64,000 bases of DNA from Plazaster borealis (lineage: Eukaryota; Echinodermata; Asteroidea; Forcipulatida; Labidiasteridae). Below the pieces are notes generated by a model. The model ran no database searches, was not told the DNA's origin, and saw only the letters and a list, made by a program, of their open reading frames with translations. Position numbers and translations under genes: made by a program. Shown here piece after piece: positions 32,680-43,933 of the stretch (within the stretch, counting starts at the first letter, position 1; each line of letters opens with the position of its first letter). The stretch covers positions 769,501 through 833,500 of the forward strand of contig CM037461.1 of assembly GCA_021014325.1 (NCBI GenBank). The letters are read 5' to 3'.

Positions 32680-33232
32680 TGATCAGTGCCAGATGGTTAG
32701 TTCAACGCATAGATGAACTTGAATTGATGCTTCACACCAATAATTTCAACATAGGGGCCATTAGTGAAACATGGTTTCCAACTCACATTGACTCAATTTA
32801 TGATTATTTTTTCAGTCCCAAATATAATCTTACCAGCAAACCGCGATGAAAAAAACGCGGTGGAGTTGTAGTACCGTACATTAGTTTAGGCTCTACACGC
32901 AAATTGTTGACCGTGAAAAGGGCGGAAAAATTACTCTGGTACTATACAAACAAAAACACAACAAAGGCACCAACATATCAAGAAACATACCGGACCTTCA
33001 CCAGAGACTATTGATAAAATTAATCCCCAATTCAGATTAGTAACTCATGGTATTACATGGTCTGTTATTGTGTGCGTTTTTCCCCCTTCTGTATAGTCCT
33101 TTGTTATTGTATATTTAGCATTACTGTGTTTATCTTGATGTAAGCTTTTACTGCTTTTTCATATCTAATGTAACTCAGCCTGTTAAGCTTTAATATAAGC
33201 TATAAGCAGATTCTAAATAAATCAGTAGTAAT
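32680..33232 (+). mobile_element. LINE with internal deletion (endonuclease start plus 3' end)
   Basis: Around 32,690-32,890 one frame reads RIDELELMLHTNNFNIGAISETWFPTH, in pieces typical of the N-terminal apurinic-type endonuclease of CR1/L2 LINEs (the SETW motif), then a GGVVV stretch after a stop. From about 33,060 the sequence changes to a 3' UTR-like stretch ending AATAAATCAGTAGTAATG. The RT is missing, so this is an internally deleted dead copy. Confidence 0.65.
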
Positions 33233-33284
33233 GATTTTAAAAAACTAACATTTGTAGGCCTATATATAGTGGAATTGGACAGCT

Positions 33285-33425
33285 TGGGTTTTTAAGGCTG
33301 TGGGATAGGGTTTGGCTGAGGACTAGGGCAATGGTTGGAACTGGGGCTAGGGTTTGGTTGAGGGCTAATGGCTGGGGTTAGGGTTTGGGTTGGGCTAGGG
33401 TTACGGTTTGGGTTGTAATTGGGCT
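33285..33425 (+). repeat. Degenerate TTAGGG/GGGTTTG-like tract
   Basis: GGGTTAGGGTTTGGGTTGGG and many variants (GGGATAGGG, GGGCTAGGG) repeat irregularly for about 140 bp. It resembles the animal telomere repeat but is strongly degenerate. No flanking inverted repeat is obvious here, unlike at 36.4 and 51.9 kb. Confidence 0.65.
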
Positions 33426-33429
33426 CGTG

Positions 33430-35350
33430 TTGAGACAACAAAAACTCACCAAGTTTTAGAAGAGGCAGTTTTTAAACTCGTCTCCATGCTCAGTGGATAT
33501 ATGTTTATTTATAGTGTTTGCTAGGGGTATTAACTTCCTCGTATGTACCGGTATGATGTATGCTAATCAATGCACACTTTCCGAAACCTTGATATTCATG
33601 ATGCCCCCTCTACTCCTCTTCCCATAGCCTGTCCAGAGATAGCATGATGGTTGTTCTGAACTTTTGTTCGTAATTGAGGAAGCAACTTTTACCAACTGTA
33701 GATTCATGATTTCTTTTTGAATGTGACATACCGCCATAGTCTTACTATTAGTCTTACTATCAGTAAAACACAAACCTAGCGAGCCACTCTTTATAAACTT
33801 TGAATTATTCTGTTAAAAAATATATTATAATTTTAGAAAAGAACAATATTATTGCTATACTTACTATTTACAATCAAAGGAATGATGGTTTCGTTAAAAA
33901 ATATACAGCAAAACGTACGAAAAATGCCTGGAACAACTCATTTCTGTCCTATTTTTAAGACTACAAAATTGTAAATGTAAACAAAAAAGGCCATGTTTAA
34001 ATCCCCACCAAAATGGCTGCATGACCGCCACCATTTTGTATTACAATGTGCACCACATTGAACCAACCCCCGTAGCAACCAATGCTAAATGCTAAGCCTC
34101 TTGAAAACCAATCACATATTTGGGCAACTAAACGAAACTAAAACAAAAAATCATCAATTATGGGCAGGTAAATTGTTTGGATTTTTTTACTAAAAACCCC
34201 AGAAAGTAACACAAAGTGGGTTTTTGCCCCTAAATGACTTGCTGCCAGTGCCATGAAGCATTCGTTCATTTCCCGAGCCAAATAGGACCAACTTTAAATT
34301 TATATTTATCAGGTCTCCTCAAAAGTTGAACCAACCCCCAGGTTGTGATACATACTTGTCATAGGCTAATCACACGATCTATAAACTGAATGACCGAAAA
34401 TATTAGTTGTCCAAATAAATTGAGGGCATACAAATTATAATAATCAGTTTGGGGCTCGAATGTTTGTCCGGCCGTCCTTTAACTCTTGATGTGGCATGAG
34501 CCTATATTTTGAATCCGTTTGAAAACAAAAGTGGTTTACTCCGCCATGTTTTTCTTCAGTTTGTTTTCAAAATCGATAAGTTCTCTATTGAAACAAAGCA
34601 AACTAGCCCGGTAAAAGCCTAGTCTGGTGGGGGATTCAATGACCCATAATAACGACTACACGAATCACTAATTAACAATTATTGTAGCACACTAAGCACT
34701 CAAAAGGGGGCTGGTCTATGAAAAACTGATGACGGAAGCTTCTACTGATGTTAAGACCTTTTGTTTATTATGTATCTCAATCACCGCGAAAACTGTAACA
34801 AGATAAATCACAGAAAACCAAATTACCATGTGACAATAATGAGGTATGATCATAAAATACTAACCAAGAACTATACTTCCATAATTATGCACCTAGCATT
34901 TGTCAGTTGAAGCAAAGTTCCCTCAAAACCTAATGTAAACAAACAGTTCCCTTAAACAGAAATAAATGTAGTTGAACTTATGGTAGTTCTGTAATTATTC
35001 TTAACACTGACATTGACTTCTCCAATGCAGACATCATATATCAAAACACATGTGTAGTACTTAAACACACTTTGTTTGACTAAAACACCTTTTTATCATA
35101 ATGCAAACATATCGCATATCAGAATAATCACAACATAAAATACACCCCACCGTTCACGCCTTAGACCAGCTGATAACTTCGATCATTCAACCCTGGTCAC
35201 TTAATGACTAGGCTACTTGGACTCTATTTAGCCTAGACGAAATGAAAATACATGTCCATAATCATTTGTAAGCAATGCAAATATGTTCAATGTTATCAGT
35301 CGCTTGGCCGCCGACTGTTAGAGTTGTATGGCAAACATGTCAACACCACC
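33430..35350. other. Intergenic DNA, no gene seen
   Basis: AT-rich DNA between the LINE and the inverted repeat at 35,353. I see no open frame with domain resemblance, no RNA gene and no clear repeat. Confidence 0.5.
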
Positions 35351-35352
35351 AA

Positions 35353-35491
35353 TATAGACCGTGCAAGTCTCGCGCGTATTCGAACTTTTTTTGGGACCAC
35401 TCATGTACACTGGCTTAACGCGTGAAGGAAAGAAACTCGCGCAATTTAACGGGTCCCAAGTTCGGATACGCGCGAGACTTGCACAGTCTAT
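35353..35491. repeat. Inverted repeat, about 40-bp arms
   Basis: The arm AGACCGTGCAAGTCTCGCGC to GGGACC (35,355-35,398) is inverted as GGGTCCC to GCGCGAGACTTGCACAGTCT (35,451-35,490). A fragment of the same arm occurs near 55,990 (GCGCAAGACTTGCACAGTCT). It is probably a MITE. Confidence 0.75.
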
Positions 35492-35640
35492 TGACTGAAT
35501 AAGGCATGGAGTTATCATAAATGAAAATAATGGACCCGGGATAGAACCCTTCGGTACATCATTAACAGCATTCTGATGTTTATAAGATGCTTTGTCCAAA
35601 CAAACTCTTTGTGTACGACGTGAGAGGTAACTGGAAAATC
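35492..35640 (-). mobile_element. LINE reverse transcriptase fragment
   Basis: The minus strand reads SYLSRRTQRVCLDKAS, then VNDVPKGSIPGPLFS, the conserved region between RT motifs where LINEs normally have GVPQGSILGPLLF. The fragment is short and lacks the catalytic box. It abuts the inverted repeat at 35,491. Confidence 0.7.
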
Positions 35641-35755
35641 ACTTCAAATTACTCGTTGAAATTAAGGCTTTCCGCATCAGGTAAATGAATGACACTCCGG
35701 TCACATTGCCACCCTCAACATTTTTGCTCGACTGGTTGACCAGTTTGGCTTGTCT

Positions 35756-36110
35756 AGTTTACCGGTATAGTTCAACGGAACCAAGCTCTGGTGATGTCAG
35801 CAACAAAGTGTGGGTTGGAATCCCTGACATGACAAAATGTTGTGTCATTGAGCAAGGCACTTAGACATAATTGCTTTATAAAGAAGTTGGGAAGGTAGTG
35901 CATATTGCTCTACCAGCCAGGCCCTAGTGGATGATACATATGCCTTCATCCTTTACGGACTGAAAAGGGATAACCCTGTTTCAGTCCCAGGTGTAGGTGG
36001 CAACGTGCCCCTGTTGGCAGTTGATTGGGGTCATTAACCCAAATCAGTGAAGTGTAGCCCTCACCTTGAAGTGGCCGTCCGGCCTTGTGATGTTAGGCGA
36101 TATCTCATAC
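35756..36110 (+). mobile_element. SINE family A, decayed copy
   Basis: It has a degraded head (CAAGCTCTGGTGATGTCAGC, GGTTGGAATCCCTGAC) and a well conserved body: GCTCTACCAGCCAGGCCC, GTAGGTGGCAACGTGCCCC and the end GGCCGTCCGGCCTTGTGATG. It ends in an A-rich tail at about 36,110-36,140. Confidence 0.8.
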
Positions 36111-36378
36111 AAAAAAAAAACCAAGAAAACGAAAGAAAGAAGAGTTGTAGAGTGCATTGGATGAAATTCTGATTGATTATGGTACATGAGTTCGCGTTCA
36201 TTATTTTACTCACACAACTGATTGCAAAGAGCAGGTTATATGATCTTACTATGGGCACGATTGATGTAGGGCGAGAGCTCCCTTATTCATCAGATGTATT
36301 GCCAGACCTGAATATTGGTATCACTTTACCACTCTTCATTCTTTCAGGAATATACCCATGCTCTAATGGGTGACTGCT

Positions 36379-36541
36379 CTATATTCCGACACCCCTATGT
36401 TCCGCCGAACCTATATTTCGTAAACCCTCTCGTAATTTGCGTGCTAGGGTTTGGGTTAGGGTTAGGGTAAGGGTATAGGGTTAGGGTTAGGAATAGGATA
36501 ATTCACTAGGTGTGTCGAAACATAGGGTGTCGGAACATAGG
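36379..36541. repeat. Foldback element with TTAGGG-like core
   Basis: The left arm CTATATTCCGACACCCCTAT (36,379-36,404) and the right arm ATAGGGTGTCGGAACATAG (36,516-36,541) are inverted repeats. Between them lies GGGTTAGGGTTAGGG-type sequence (about 36,448-36,492). The layout matches the larger element at 51,802-52,055. Confidence 0.75.
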
Positions 36542-36712
36542 TGTGTAACCCACAAAAGACATATTAATAATTTTCTTTAAAGATTTTATGATCGCAGTAG
36601 AAGCAAGGAGACGATTGTGATGAAGGGCACATCGGGAGAAGAGCGGCAGACGGCTTGGGCTGAAGAACATTTTGCAACCCCTTGTCCTGATATGGTTATC
36701 GGACAGATGCTC

Positions 36713-36718
36713 TTTATT
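36713..36718 (-). terminator. Possible poly(A) signal of the transporter gene
   Basis: AATAAA on the minus strand lies only about 20 bp after the TAG stop of the transporter. The 3' UTR would be unusually short, so a later signal may be used instead. Confidence 0.4.
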
Positions 36719-36737
36719 GGTATGACCAGGATGGAAT

Positions 36738-36853
36738 CTAAGTGCGTTTCTGCCTCCAGTATAGCCACAGTACAGCAACAACAGCCAATGCTTGTACACC
36801 AGCCATTAAAATGAAAGCCAAGTTGTAATCGCCAGTAATGTCATAAATCAATC
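36738..36853 (-). CDS. Transporter exon 4 (C-terminus)
   Basis: It follows the acceptor TTTTTTCACACCAG on the minus strand and encodes LIYDITGDYNLAFILM, the last transmembrane helix (VQALAVVAVLWLYW) and the basic end RQKRT before TAG. The phase fits exon 3, joining at a glycine codon (YFPG). Confidence 0.87.
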
Positions 36854-39800
36854 CTGGTGTGAAAAAACACATGCGTAAAAATGTTATACAAACAATTGAT
36901 AAGTGATGAGTAATAAGGAGGTTTTAACATTGAAATCAAACAAAATTCAATCAAGTTAGCCTATAAGCGAGCTGAGTGCTCATTGCATGCCTTAGGACAA
37001 TGTGGGTAGCGCATGGCAGTATGCTAAACAGCTACTTGAGCGAACATCTGTTTACGGGAATGCTATTAACTTGTTTATAGTATGTTTGTTGATCATTTAA
37101 ATGTAACTTTGATGTGTGTACACTTCTGAATTGTTCGTAATTATCGATAAAAAAATTAAGCCCCAACCTCAAGTTTTTGAAAAACTAGAAACACTTCTGT
37201 CGTTGACGGCGTGCGTCAAAATGACAATACTTTGACGTCATGTGTGGGAGGTTGCTTTGTTATACCTCCATGCTGCAAACAAAAATCGGCTATACAAAAC
37301 GGAGCTCCCACGTTATGACATAACATGAGTGATGACGTAACACTAACAGGGCTCTTCGTGAATCTTTCTGAAAAGCACCGGATAAGGGAATTCAAAATTA
37401 TTGTTTTTTCCACAATTAAAATCTGTTTAATCTCATGTTAGCTCAATTTCCTTATTGATTGAACACATTTATAATGAATTTCAGCAAAGATCATCTGTTG
37501 CCGTTTTCGTTCAAGTAGGTCTTAAGGATCGACTTTTTGTGTTAATGTGACTCAACTTGGTACAGTAAGTGATATTGTAGACCGAACATAATTATTTTGT
37601 TTGTCATAAAGTGTTCAATTAAGAAGTAATTGTTTAATTGCAAGATTGTCTCTTCGTGAAAACTCTTCATGCATGGTCTGTGTGTAGTGCTTTGTGTAAA
37701 CACTTTCTTGCTGTTCTTGGCAACAAAAAAGCTTGAGCATTCATGCTTGGCAATGTGCCAGCGGTACTAATCAACGCTGTCGCCTATACATTGTTTGGTA
37801 CTTCGTGAAAACGTAATTCAGGGTGTTGTTGTTGGGTTTTGTTTACCGTTTATAAAACATTGTAGGTAAAAGTTGTTAGTACTTTGTGAAACCGCAAATG
37901 CCTAAACACTCATGTTTGGCAAACGTATCAATGGCCTTTACAATAATGCTCTGGACATTGGGCCAACATTCCTTTAATCTTTCTCAGCTCCCTGGGGAGT
38001 ATACATCCCGGGCTGCTGTGGCGCTCGTAAGGCTTTTTCAAACACAATATCAACCTCTACCCTTGCAGGTACCTCTGGGTGAAGAGAAGCAATTATAGGA
38101 AAGCATATTGCTCAAGGATACGAGTGTTATGACCAGTTTCGAACCCACACCCCGATGACTTAACCACAAGAACTTGAAATTGATGCTCTAAACTAATCGG
38201 CCACGACATTCTAATCAACGCTGTTGCGTAGGACACAATAAGTTTTATGGTCTACGTGAAAACGCAATTCCAGGTTCTTGGGGTTTTGACCTTTATCAAC
38301 TTTGCAAAATTATTTGAGAACTACAACTTCGTAAATTGTTAGATACTGATGAACTTAATCGAAAAAAATCCAACAATAGTTTTACGAACGATTTGCTCAC
38401 GTTTTTGGCACTTAGTGATGTTGCTGACGAAGCTGGGCGCTATAACGCCGTAAAATTGTGGCGTTGTACCGCTTTAATACGGCCGTATACTGCAGCTGCA
38501 ATAGAATCGTTATAATGGCGTGTTCATTGGCTTAAAAACACCGTACTAAAATTGTTTGTTTTGTTGTTGGCGGAAATCAGCCACAGTACGTAACTTTCAG
38601 TTTGTTATGCGTTATTGCATATATACATAAATCCAATGGAATCCATTGGGTTTGTAAGACCAGTGCCTGTCTTTGTTTCTGAGGATAAAGACGGGACGAG
38701 TCTAGTGTTACCACTGATGATCAGACCCTGATGAACTCACCTGGAAAATATAAAAGAAGGAGGATTGTAGCACCAGATATAAGTCCAGTCCATCCCAGTA
38801 CATTGCCCATCTGATCTTCACCGAATATATTCTTAACTGCAACATCTAAGAGTATTGAAGTCATTGCAAAGGAGTTTCCATACATGAAATTATTTGCAAT
38901 AATCGGCCAATAAGACATCAACCATGGATCGACAGCATAGTAAATGACACTTATCAGTAGAGCTATGGCAAGCCATGTGTACGTGCTGACAACCTGCACA
39001 GTTTGAACCAACGGACCAATCACAACGCAAGCTACTGCTCTCCCGATTCCACAAGCGACGATGAAATGCGATGCTTTTTCCAGTGTGAATTCTTTATACA
39101 CAGTTGCGTACTGCACATAGTATATTAACCAAGCATAATATGTCATTCTCCAAACGCTGGTTATAAAGACAACAAGCCAGAAGGATATGAATGAGAATAA
39201 ACCAAGCCGGAATGTATCTCTAGCAAATGAGGTGACTGTGGTAAAACAAGAACAGCCAAAGCGGTTGCTTGGTACCACTTCATCGTCCCTGGTCTCTTGC
39301 TTCTCCTCTGTATGAGCTGCCTCATAACCATCTTGACTCCCACTAGCAGCAGGTGGTTTTATCAGAGCTCCACAGACAGCGAGATGTAAGAATAATCCTC
39401 CAAGTAGTAGCATTGTTCCCCTCCAGCCATAGATATCAATGAAAAGCTGTATCAAGGGCACAGCGGTCAAGAAGACTGAAGAGTTACCCATTTCCGCCAC
39501 GCCGTAAGCCGTTGTGATAGTGTTACTAAAATAGCATCCAATCAAATGCTTTGATATCACGAGTGAGATGCCGATAGCTGGTCCTGAATAGTAACACATA
39601 CACAAAACAAAATTGCAAATAAAAAGACGCCTCAAATTTTTTTTTTCGTTTTTTTTCTTCTTTTTTCTAAAGCTTGCCTTTCAATACATGATTCTTTACT
39701 CGACACGGGACAAAAGCAAACAAACATCAGCTTAAAAAAAAAAAAAGTTGAGTGCGTACCGGTCCTACTTTTTGTGTCTTTGCTTGTCCATAAAAAACAC

Positions 39801-42800
39801 ACCTCTCTTTATTATGCATAATCGAAACCAATCAACATGTTTTTCGTAGTAACACTTGATCTTATCTTGTGACTTGCTTGCACACGGCTACATGTATGAT
39901 TTTACGCTTCCCTCTATAAACAAACGCAGTTTACCAGTACACATAAATCAATCAAGAATATTCCATTTTAAGAAGAGGCATAATTTAAACGAGCCACTTA
40001 TTTTTTTATTGGATAATAATTAGACGAGAGCAAATGCAGTAGTCAGTTCAGGAAAATCACATGTTACTGTGACGATGCTAATTGCACATGTATATCAGTA
40101 ATTCCGTCTTAATGTCTGGATTGTTTTATTAAAAGCACACTGTTGTGGCGTGTCGTGGCCGAGCGGTCTAGTTCACCGGACCCAAGCTCTGGTGTTGTCA
40201 GCAGCAGAGTGTGGGTTCGAATCCCGGTCATGACACATGTGCTCTTGAGCAAGGCACTTAACCATATACACCTCGTAAAAAGTTTGGAAGGTATTGCGTT
40301 CTGCTCTACCAGCCAGGCCCTAGTGGATGATACCCATGCCTACATCATTTACGGACTGTGAAGGGGTAAACCCGTTTCAGCCCCAGGTGTAGGTGGGTGG
40401 CAACGTGCCCCTGTTGGCAGTTGATTGGGGTCGATAGCCAAAATCAGTCAAGTGTAGCCCTCACTTTAAAGTTGCCGTTCGGCCTTGTGATGTTAGGCGA
40501 TCTCTCATAAGTTGTATATACATATTTTGTTTTTAAGTGGTAATGACCGACAAACAATTTCGACTGTGTGGGACATCATGTCATTGTGGGACACAAATGA
40601 TGCGTAATAAAGGTTAAGCGTTACTTCGATACATTTCCTGTTTGTGTCAGTACTGAATTGGCTTGTATTGAATCGAGTTCGTGGTTACCTCAAAACTTCG
40701 CTGATTCAACTTATTTGTCTGTATATATAAGTAATTATCAAGCAGTAATACACACAAATTACCTGTCAATACGGCAAGAATTAAGGTAATGACGTATAAA
40801 CTGGATAGAAATGACGCAGTTATCATGGAGATACCAGCAACTAATCCACCCACCGTCAAAACAGTCCTGGCGCCAAATTTATCTTGGAGTGGCGTTGCTA
40901 GGATCCCTTTTAGGAAAAAGATAATTTGTCATCAAAACAAGTTGACTTAACAAAACAATTCTCATGAGCAAGAATTGGGACGATAGTTGACTGGAGATTA
41001 TTTGTTAAAAAAAAAAAAAGGGTTATGCTGCAAAGTGTTAAAACCGTGGCCAACAAATCGTCATCGTTTTTACAAAGAGGCTCTTTAAAAAGAAATCATA
41101 CATTTTTGAAAATGGGTGTTTTGATCATTGACACCAACATTTCCCAAAAAATTCAAGTCATAATACGTTATTGTTTTGTAATTACACCAATTAAAGGACA
41201 ATATTACCAAATTGACATTTGTTTTAGTTTTCACGAACAGACCTATAACAGGTTCATTGTTAACTACAGTTTTTTCATTTTTCCCTTTTTTTTGTGATAT
41301 ATAGCATTTTTTCTTGAAGTTGTTATTAAAATTTTAAAATCATGCTATTTTTCTCGATAACAAATCTCTGGAGGAACAAAGTAAGAAACTGGTGCACTTT
41401 TAAAAATATTTTCAACCGTTTTTTTATTTATCCCTTTTTGTTAGCAAAACATGTTGCCACATTTTGTATTTGAAACTCTCATAATATCAACAGAAAAATA
41501 CGCTCACCTTTTTATTTACAATGACACTTCATTATTGGGAAAGCTGACAAAAATACAAGTTTAGTTGTGGTTCGGGTGGTTATAATTTAAGTAAAGGGAT
41601 ACAATGTTTCCTCAAACCCGGTCGAAAAGAAGAGGGGATAGAATTTTCTATCCCTTGTTCCTCAAACTTAGCCGAAATAAGGAGGGGATAGAATTATATA
41701 TCCCTTTTTCCTCAAACCTAGCCGAAAAGTGGAAGGGATAGATTTTATTATCCTTTGCTGCTCAAACCAAGCGAAAAAAGAGGAGGGGATGGATTTGTTT
41801 ATCCCTTGGACCTCAAACATGAACAAAATGTGCGTTATATCGCTAACCAATAACTGTAATATTTCAATTTGTTAAATGTTAGCCAAGACAAATTAGATTG
41901 ATCTGAACAATATGGAGCATGTTTTTCCCAATTTTGAAGAAAAACAGTAAAAGAAAAAATTGATGCTTTAAATCCCGTTTTGATTGCAATTATCGGACTA
42001 TAATGACAATTAAAATTAAGCTGTAAATTTGAAAATGAAAAAACGCAGTTAAATATGAATCTGTTATAGTTTGATTTGTAATGTTTTACATTGATGTTTA
42101 TAGTGCTGACACGGTGACAACATCGCGTAATCAGCGTTTTGAGTTTTCACGAAGACGTAGTTTGTATGACCTACATAAATTTGAGTTTTAACGACAAGGC
42201 ACCTTCATTTACGCATTGGTTTGTACACGATGCACTACACACAGACGTCGTTCGCACAGATTCACGAAGAGGCACTTGTATTAAAAGTTAGTTAGTATAA
42301 ATAAACTTACTTTGGTAAAAATAACAACAGCATCGCATGATTTACGATCTCCTTTGGTTGGCTAATGTCAACATTTCAATTGCAAACAGTCTCCGAAACA
42401 TAATTTCAAAAAAGTTGAACTTTAAACGGGGTTTTCTCAAAGCATGACAATTTAGCTTCGTGGGCTAAAATGTCTCTTCGTGAAAACGGCGGCAAAATGT
42501 TGAAGACGGAGAAGAACTGGCGTAACTCAACAAGGGACTGAGCTGAGCAGTCACTGGGTTTCTGATCACCTTCGGAAATTTACTATCTATAAGGAAAACA
42601 TGAACGACTAAAATAAATGAAGTTTTTCCCGACCGTGATAGAGTTAAGTCCCCAAACATGTGGTAGTTAGCAATACCACAGTAATACCACATGACTTGCG
42701 TTACCTTTGGTAATTTATCTTTTAAAAATCGTGTGGTAATTCATGCTGTATTTGGCAATACCACAGTAATTCCACAGAAGTACCACAGGAAAACCACAAT

Positions 42801-43933
42801 ACATTTTCGTAAGGGAAGCTTTATTGGTCCACAGCCAATAATCCGTTTAGGAGAAAATCGCAGTTGAAGTTGCATTTTTCATCATTAGTCTGCTTCTCTT
42901 TTGTTACATATTATTTTTATACTAACTTAAATCATACCTCTTCATTTGTACAGAACTGTCAATATGTTTTCATTGCAACTATTTGCAATGAATAATTCAT
43001 TTCTAAACACATACGTCACTTCATGAAACCGAAAACAAATTAACTTACAAAAGTAAATAAAAAAATGGCCTACATAATATAGGTCAATTTGTGAAAACTC
43101 TAAGCCCCAGGTTCAACGGATAGGTCACTTTATGAAAGCCCGAAAGACGTACCACTTCCACAGAGCTGCTCAAACAGAAAATATTGCTTAACAAGTGTCT
43201 GGTAAGCAGAAATGAGCAGGATACCAGTCACAAACTGTGCACGTGACATCGCAGTTTGGCTGGTAACCTCATTCTGGTAAGCATCATTTTGTTGTGCTTA
43301 GCCACTTGTTGTGCTTAAGCAGCTCTATGAAATTGGCCCCTTGTGCATGTGATAAGCTGTTTGTGCTAAATTACGAAACCACCTTATGTTAGGTGCTAAA
43401 TAAATAGTTAATTTTATCATAAAAAGTCATAATTGGGTGATGTTTGTGAATGCATCAAAGCTAATAGTATTTCACTCGTACATGCCAATGCTAAGTATAA
43501 GATTATCTGCACAATTTATGTACCAAGTTTATAATGATTGGGAAAAAAAATCGAAACTCGGGGACGAAAACCCAAAATAACAAACTCGACGAAAAAAAGG
43601 GGTGTTTCGGCTTGCCGAAACTCCAAAAAACAATTCACAAAGAAAACGAAAATAGGTTTCGTCGGAATGCCCTAACCCCCAATAAACCTGATCGTGCTTA
43701 CCTGAGAAATATACACCTGCACCTACAAAAGCAACCATCCAGCCAATTAACCAAGTTGAAGTTAGGAACTGTTCCTGTAGGGTAGGTAACATCATACCCA
43801 GGCCTTTTACTAAAACACCATTCGCCATCTTGGATGTAAATAAACCTAACACAGCAATCCAACCATACAGACCGCCGTCTCGTAAAGTATCAATTGAAGA
43901 GTGCAAAACGCGTTCAAAGCAGCCGGATGCCAT
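36738..43933 (-). CDS. Monocarboxylate-transporter-like MFS protein (SLC16 type)
   Basis: Four exons on the minus strand (43933-43702, 40906-40763, 39583-38741, 36853-36738), all borders phase 1, give 444 residues with about 12 hydrophobic segments. The family signature before TM1 is present as DGGLYGW (residues 19-25). FGAR after TM2, YF...A.G in TM4-5, GWRGTMLLLGG, an acidic cytoplasmic loop and IGRAVAC near TM8 follow, and the end LIYDITGDYNLAF is typical of SLC16 proteins. Such carriers move monocarboxylates or related small molecules across the plasma membrane, often with protons. The substrate cannot be predicted. The length is normal for the family. The first exon lies in a duplicated block. 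Confidence 0.88.
37900..38215 (-). mobile_element. SINE family C, decayed copy
   Basis: The minus strand shares GTCGTGGCCGATTAG, GTTCGAAACTGGTCATAA and TACTCCCCAGGGAGCTGAG with the copy at 32,040-32,358. It lies in the last intron of the transporter. Confidence 0.65.
38741..39583 (-). CDS. Transporter exon 3 (core)
   Basis: 843 bp, phase 1 to 1, acceptor GTTACTATTCAG and donor GTGAGT on the minus strand. It encodes TM4-TM11: GISLVISKHLIGCYF, then GWRGTMLLLGG, a hydrophilic loop with an EEKQETRDDE cluster, and TM7-11. The exon is uninterrupted and shows no inactivating change. Confidence 0.9.
40145..40510 (+). mobile_element. SINE family A, best-preserved copy
   Basis: The head GTCGTGGCCGAGCGGTCTAG, B box GGTTCGAATCCCGG, body GCTCTACCAGCCAGGCCC and GGCAACGTGCCCCTGTTGG, and end GGCCTTGTGATGTTAGGCG are all well kept. 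It lies in the second intron of the transporter, opposite to the gene. Confidence 0.85.
40763..40906 (-). CDS. Transporter exon 2
   Basis: 144 bp, phase 1 to 1; acceptor TTCCTAAAAG, donor GTAATT on the minus strand. It encodes ILATPLQDKFGARTVLTVGG and the following helix pair. FGAR/GG is the conserved loop between TM2 and TM3 of MFS monocarboxylate carriers. Confidence 0.85.
41610..41820. repeat. 50-bp minisatellite, four copies
   Basis: CCTCAAAC...CGAAAA..GAGGGGATAGA...TATCCCTT recurs at 41,610, 41,660, 41,710 and 41,760, with a partial fifth start at 41,811. Each unit contains the inverted pair GGGATA/TATCCC. It is in the first intron of the transporter. Confidence 0.85.
43702..43933 (-). 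CDS. Transporter exon 1, proximal copy
   Basis: ATG at 43,933 starts MASGCFERVL; the exon encodes 77 residues plus one base, with TM1 (GLYGWIAVLGLF) and TM2 (WLIGWMVAFVGAGVYF), and ends at donor GTAAGC. A lysine inside the TM1 region (SKMANG) is as expected for proton-coupled members. The coding sequence appears identical to the distal copy at 49,475-49,706. Confidence 0.88.

Noticed and set aside
40145..40240. Functional tRNA gene (Ser/Leu-like)
   Set aside because: The same head plus body occurs at 26.9 and 35.8 kb with SINE tails. The cloverleaf is imperfect, so it is a SINE head rather than a tRNA gene.
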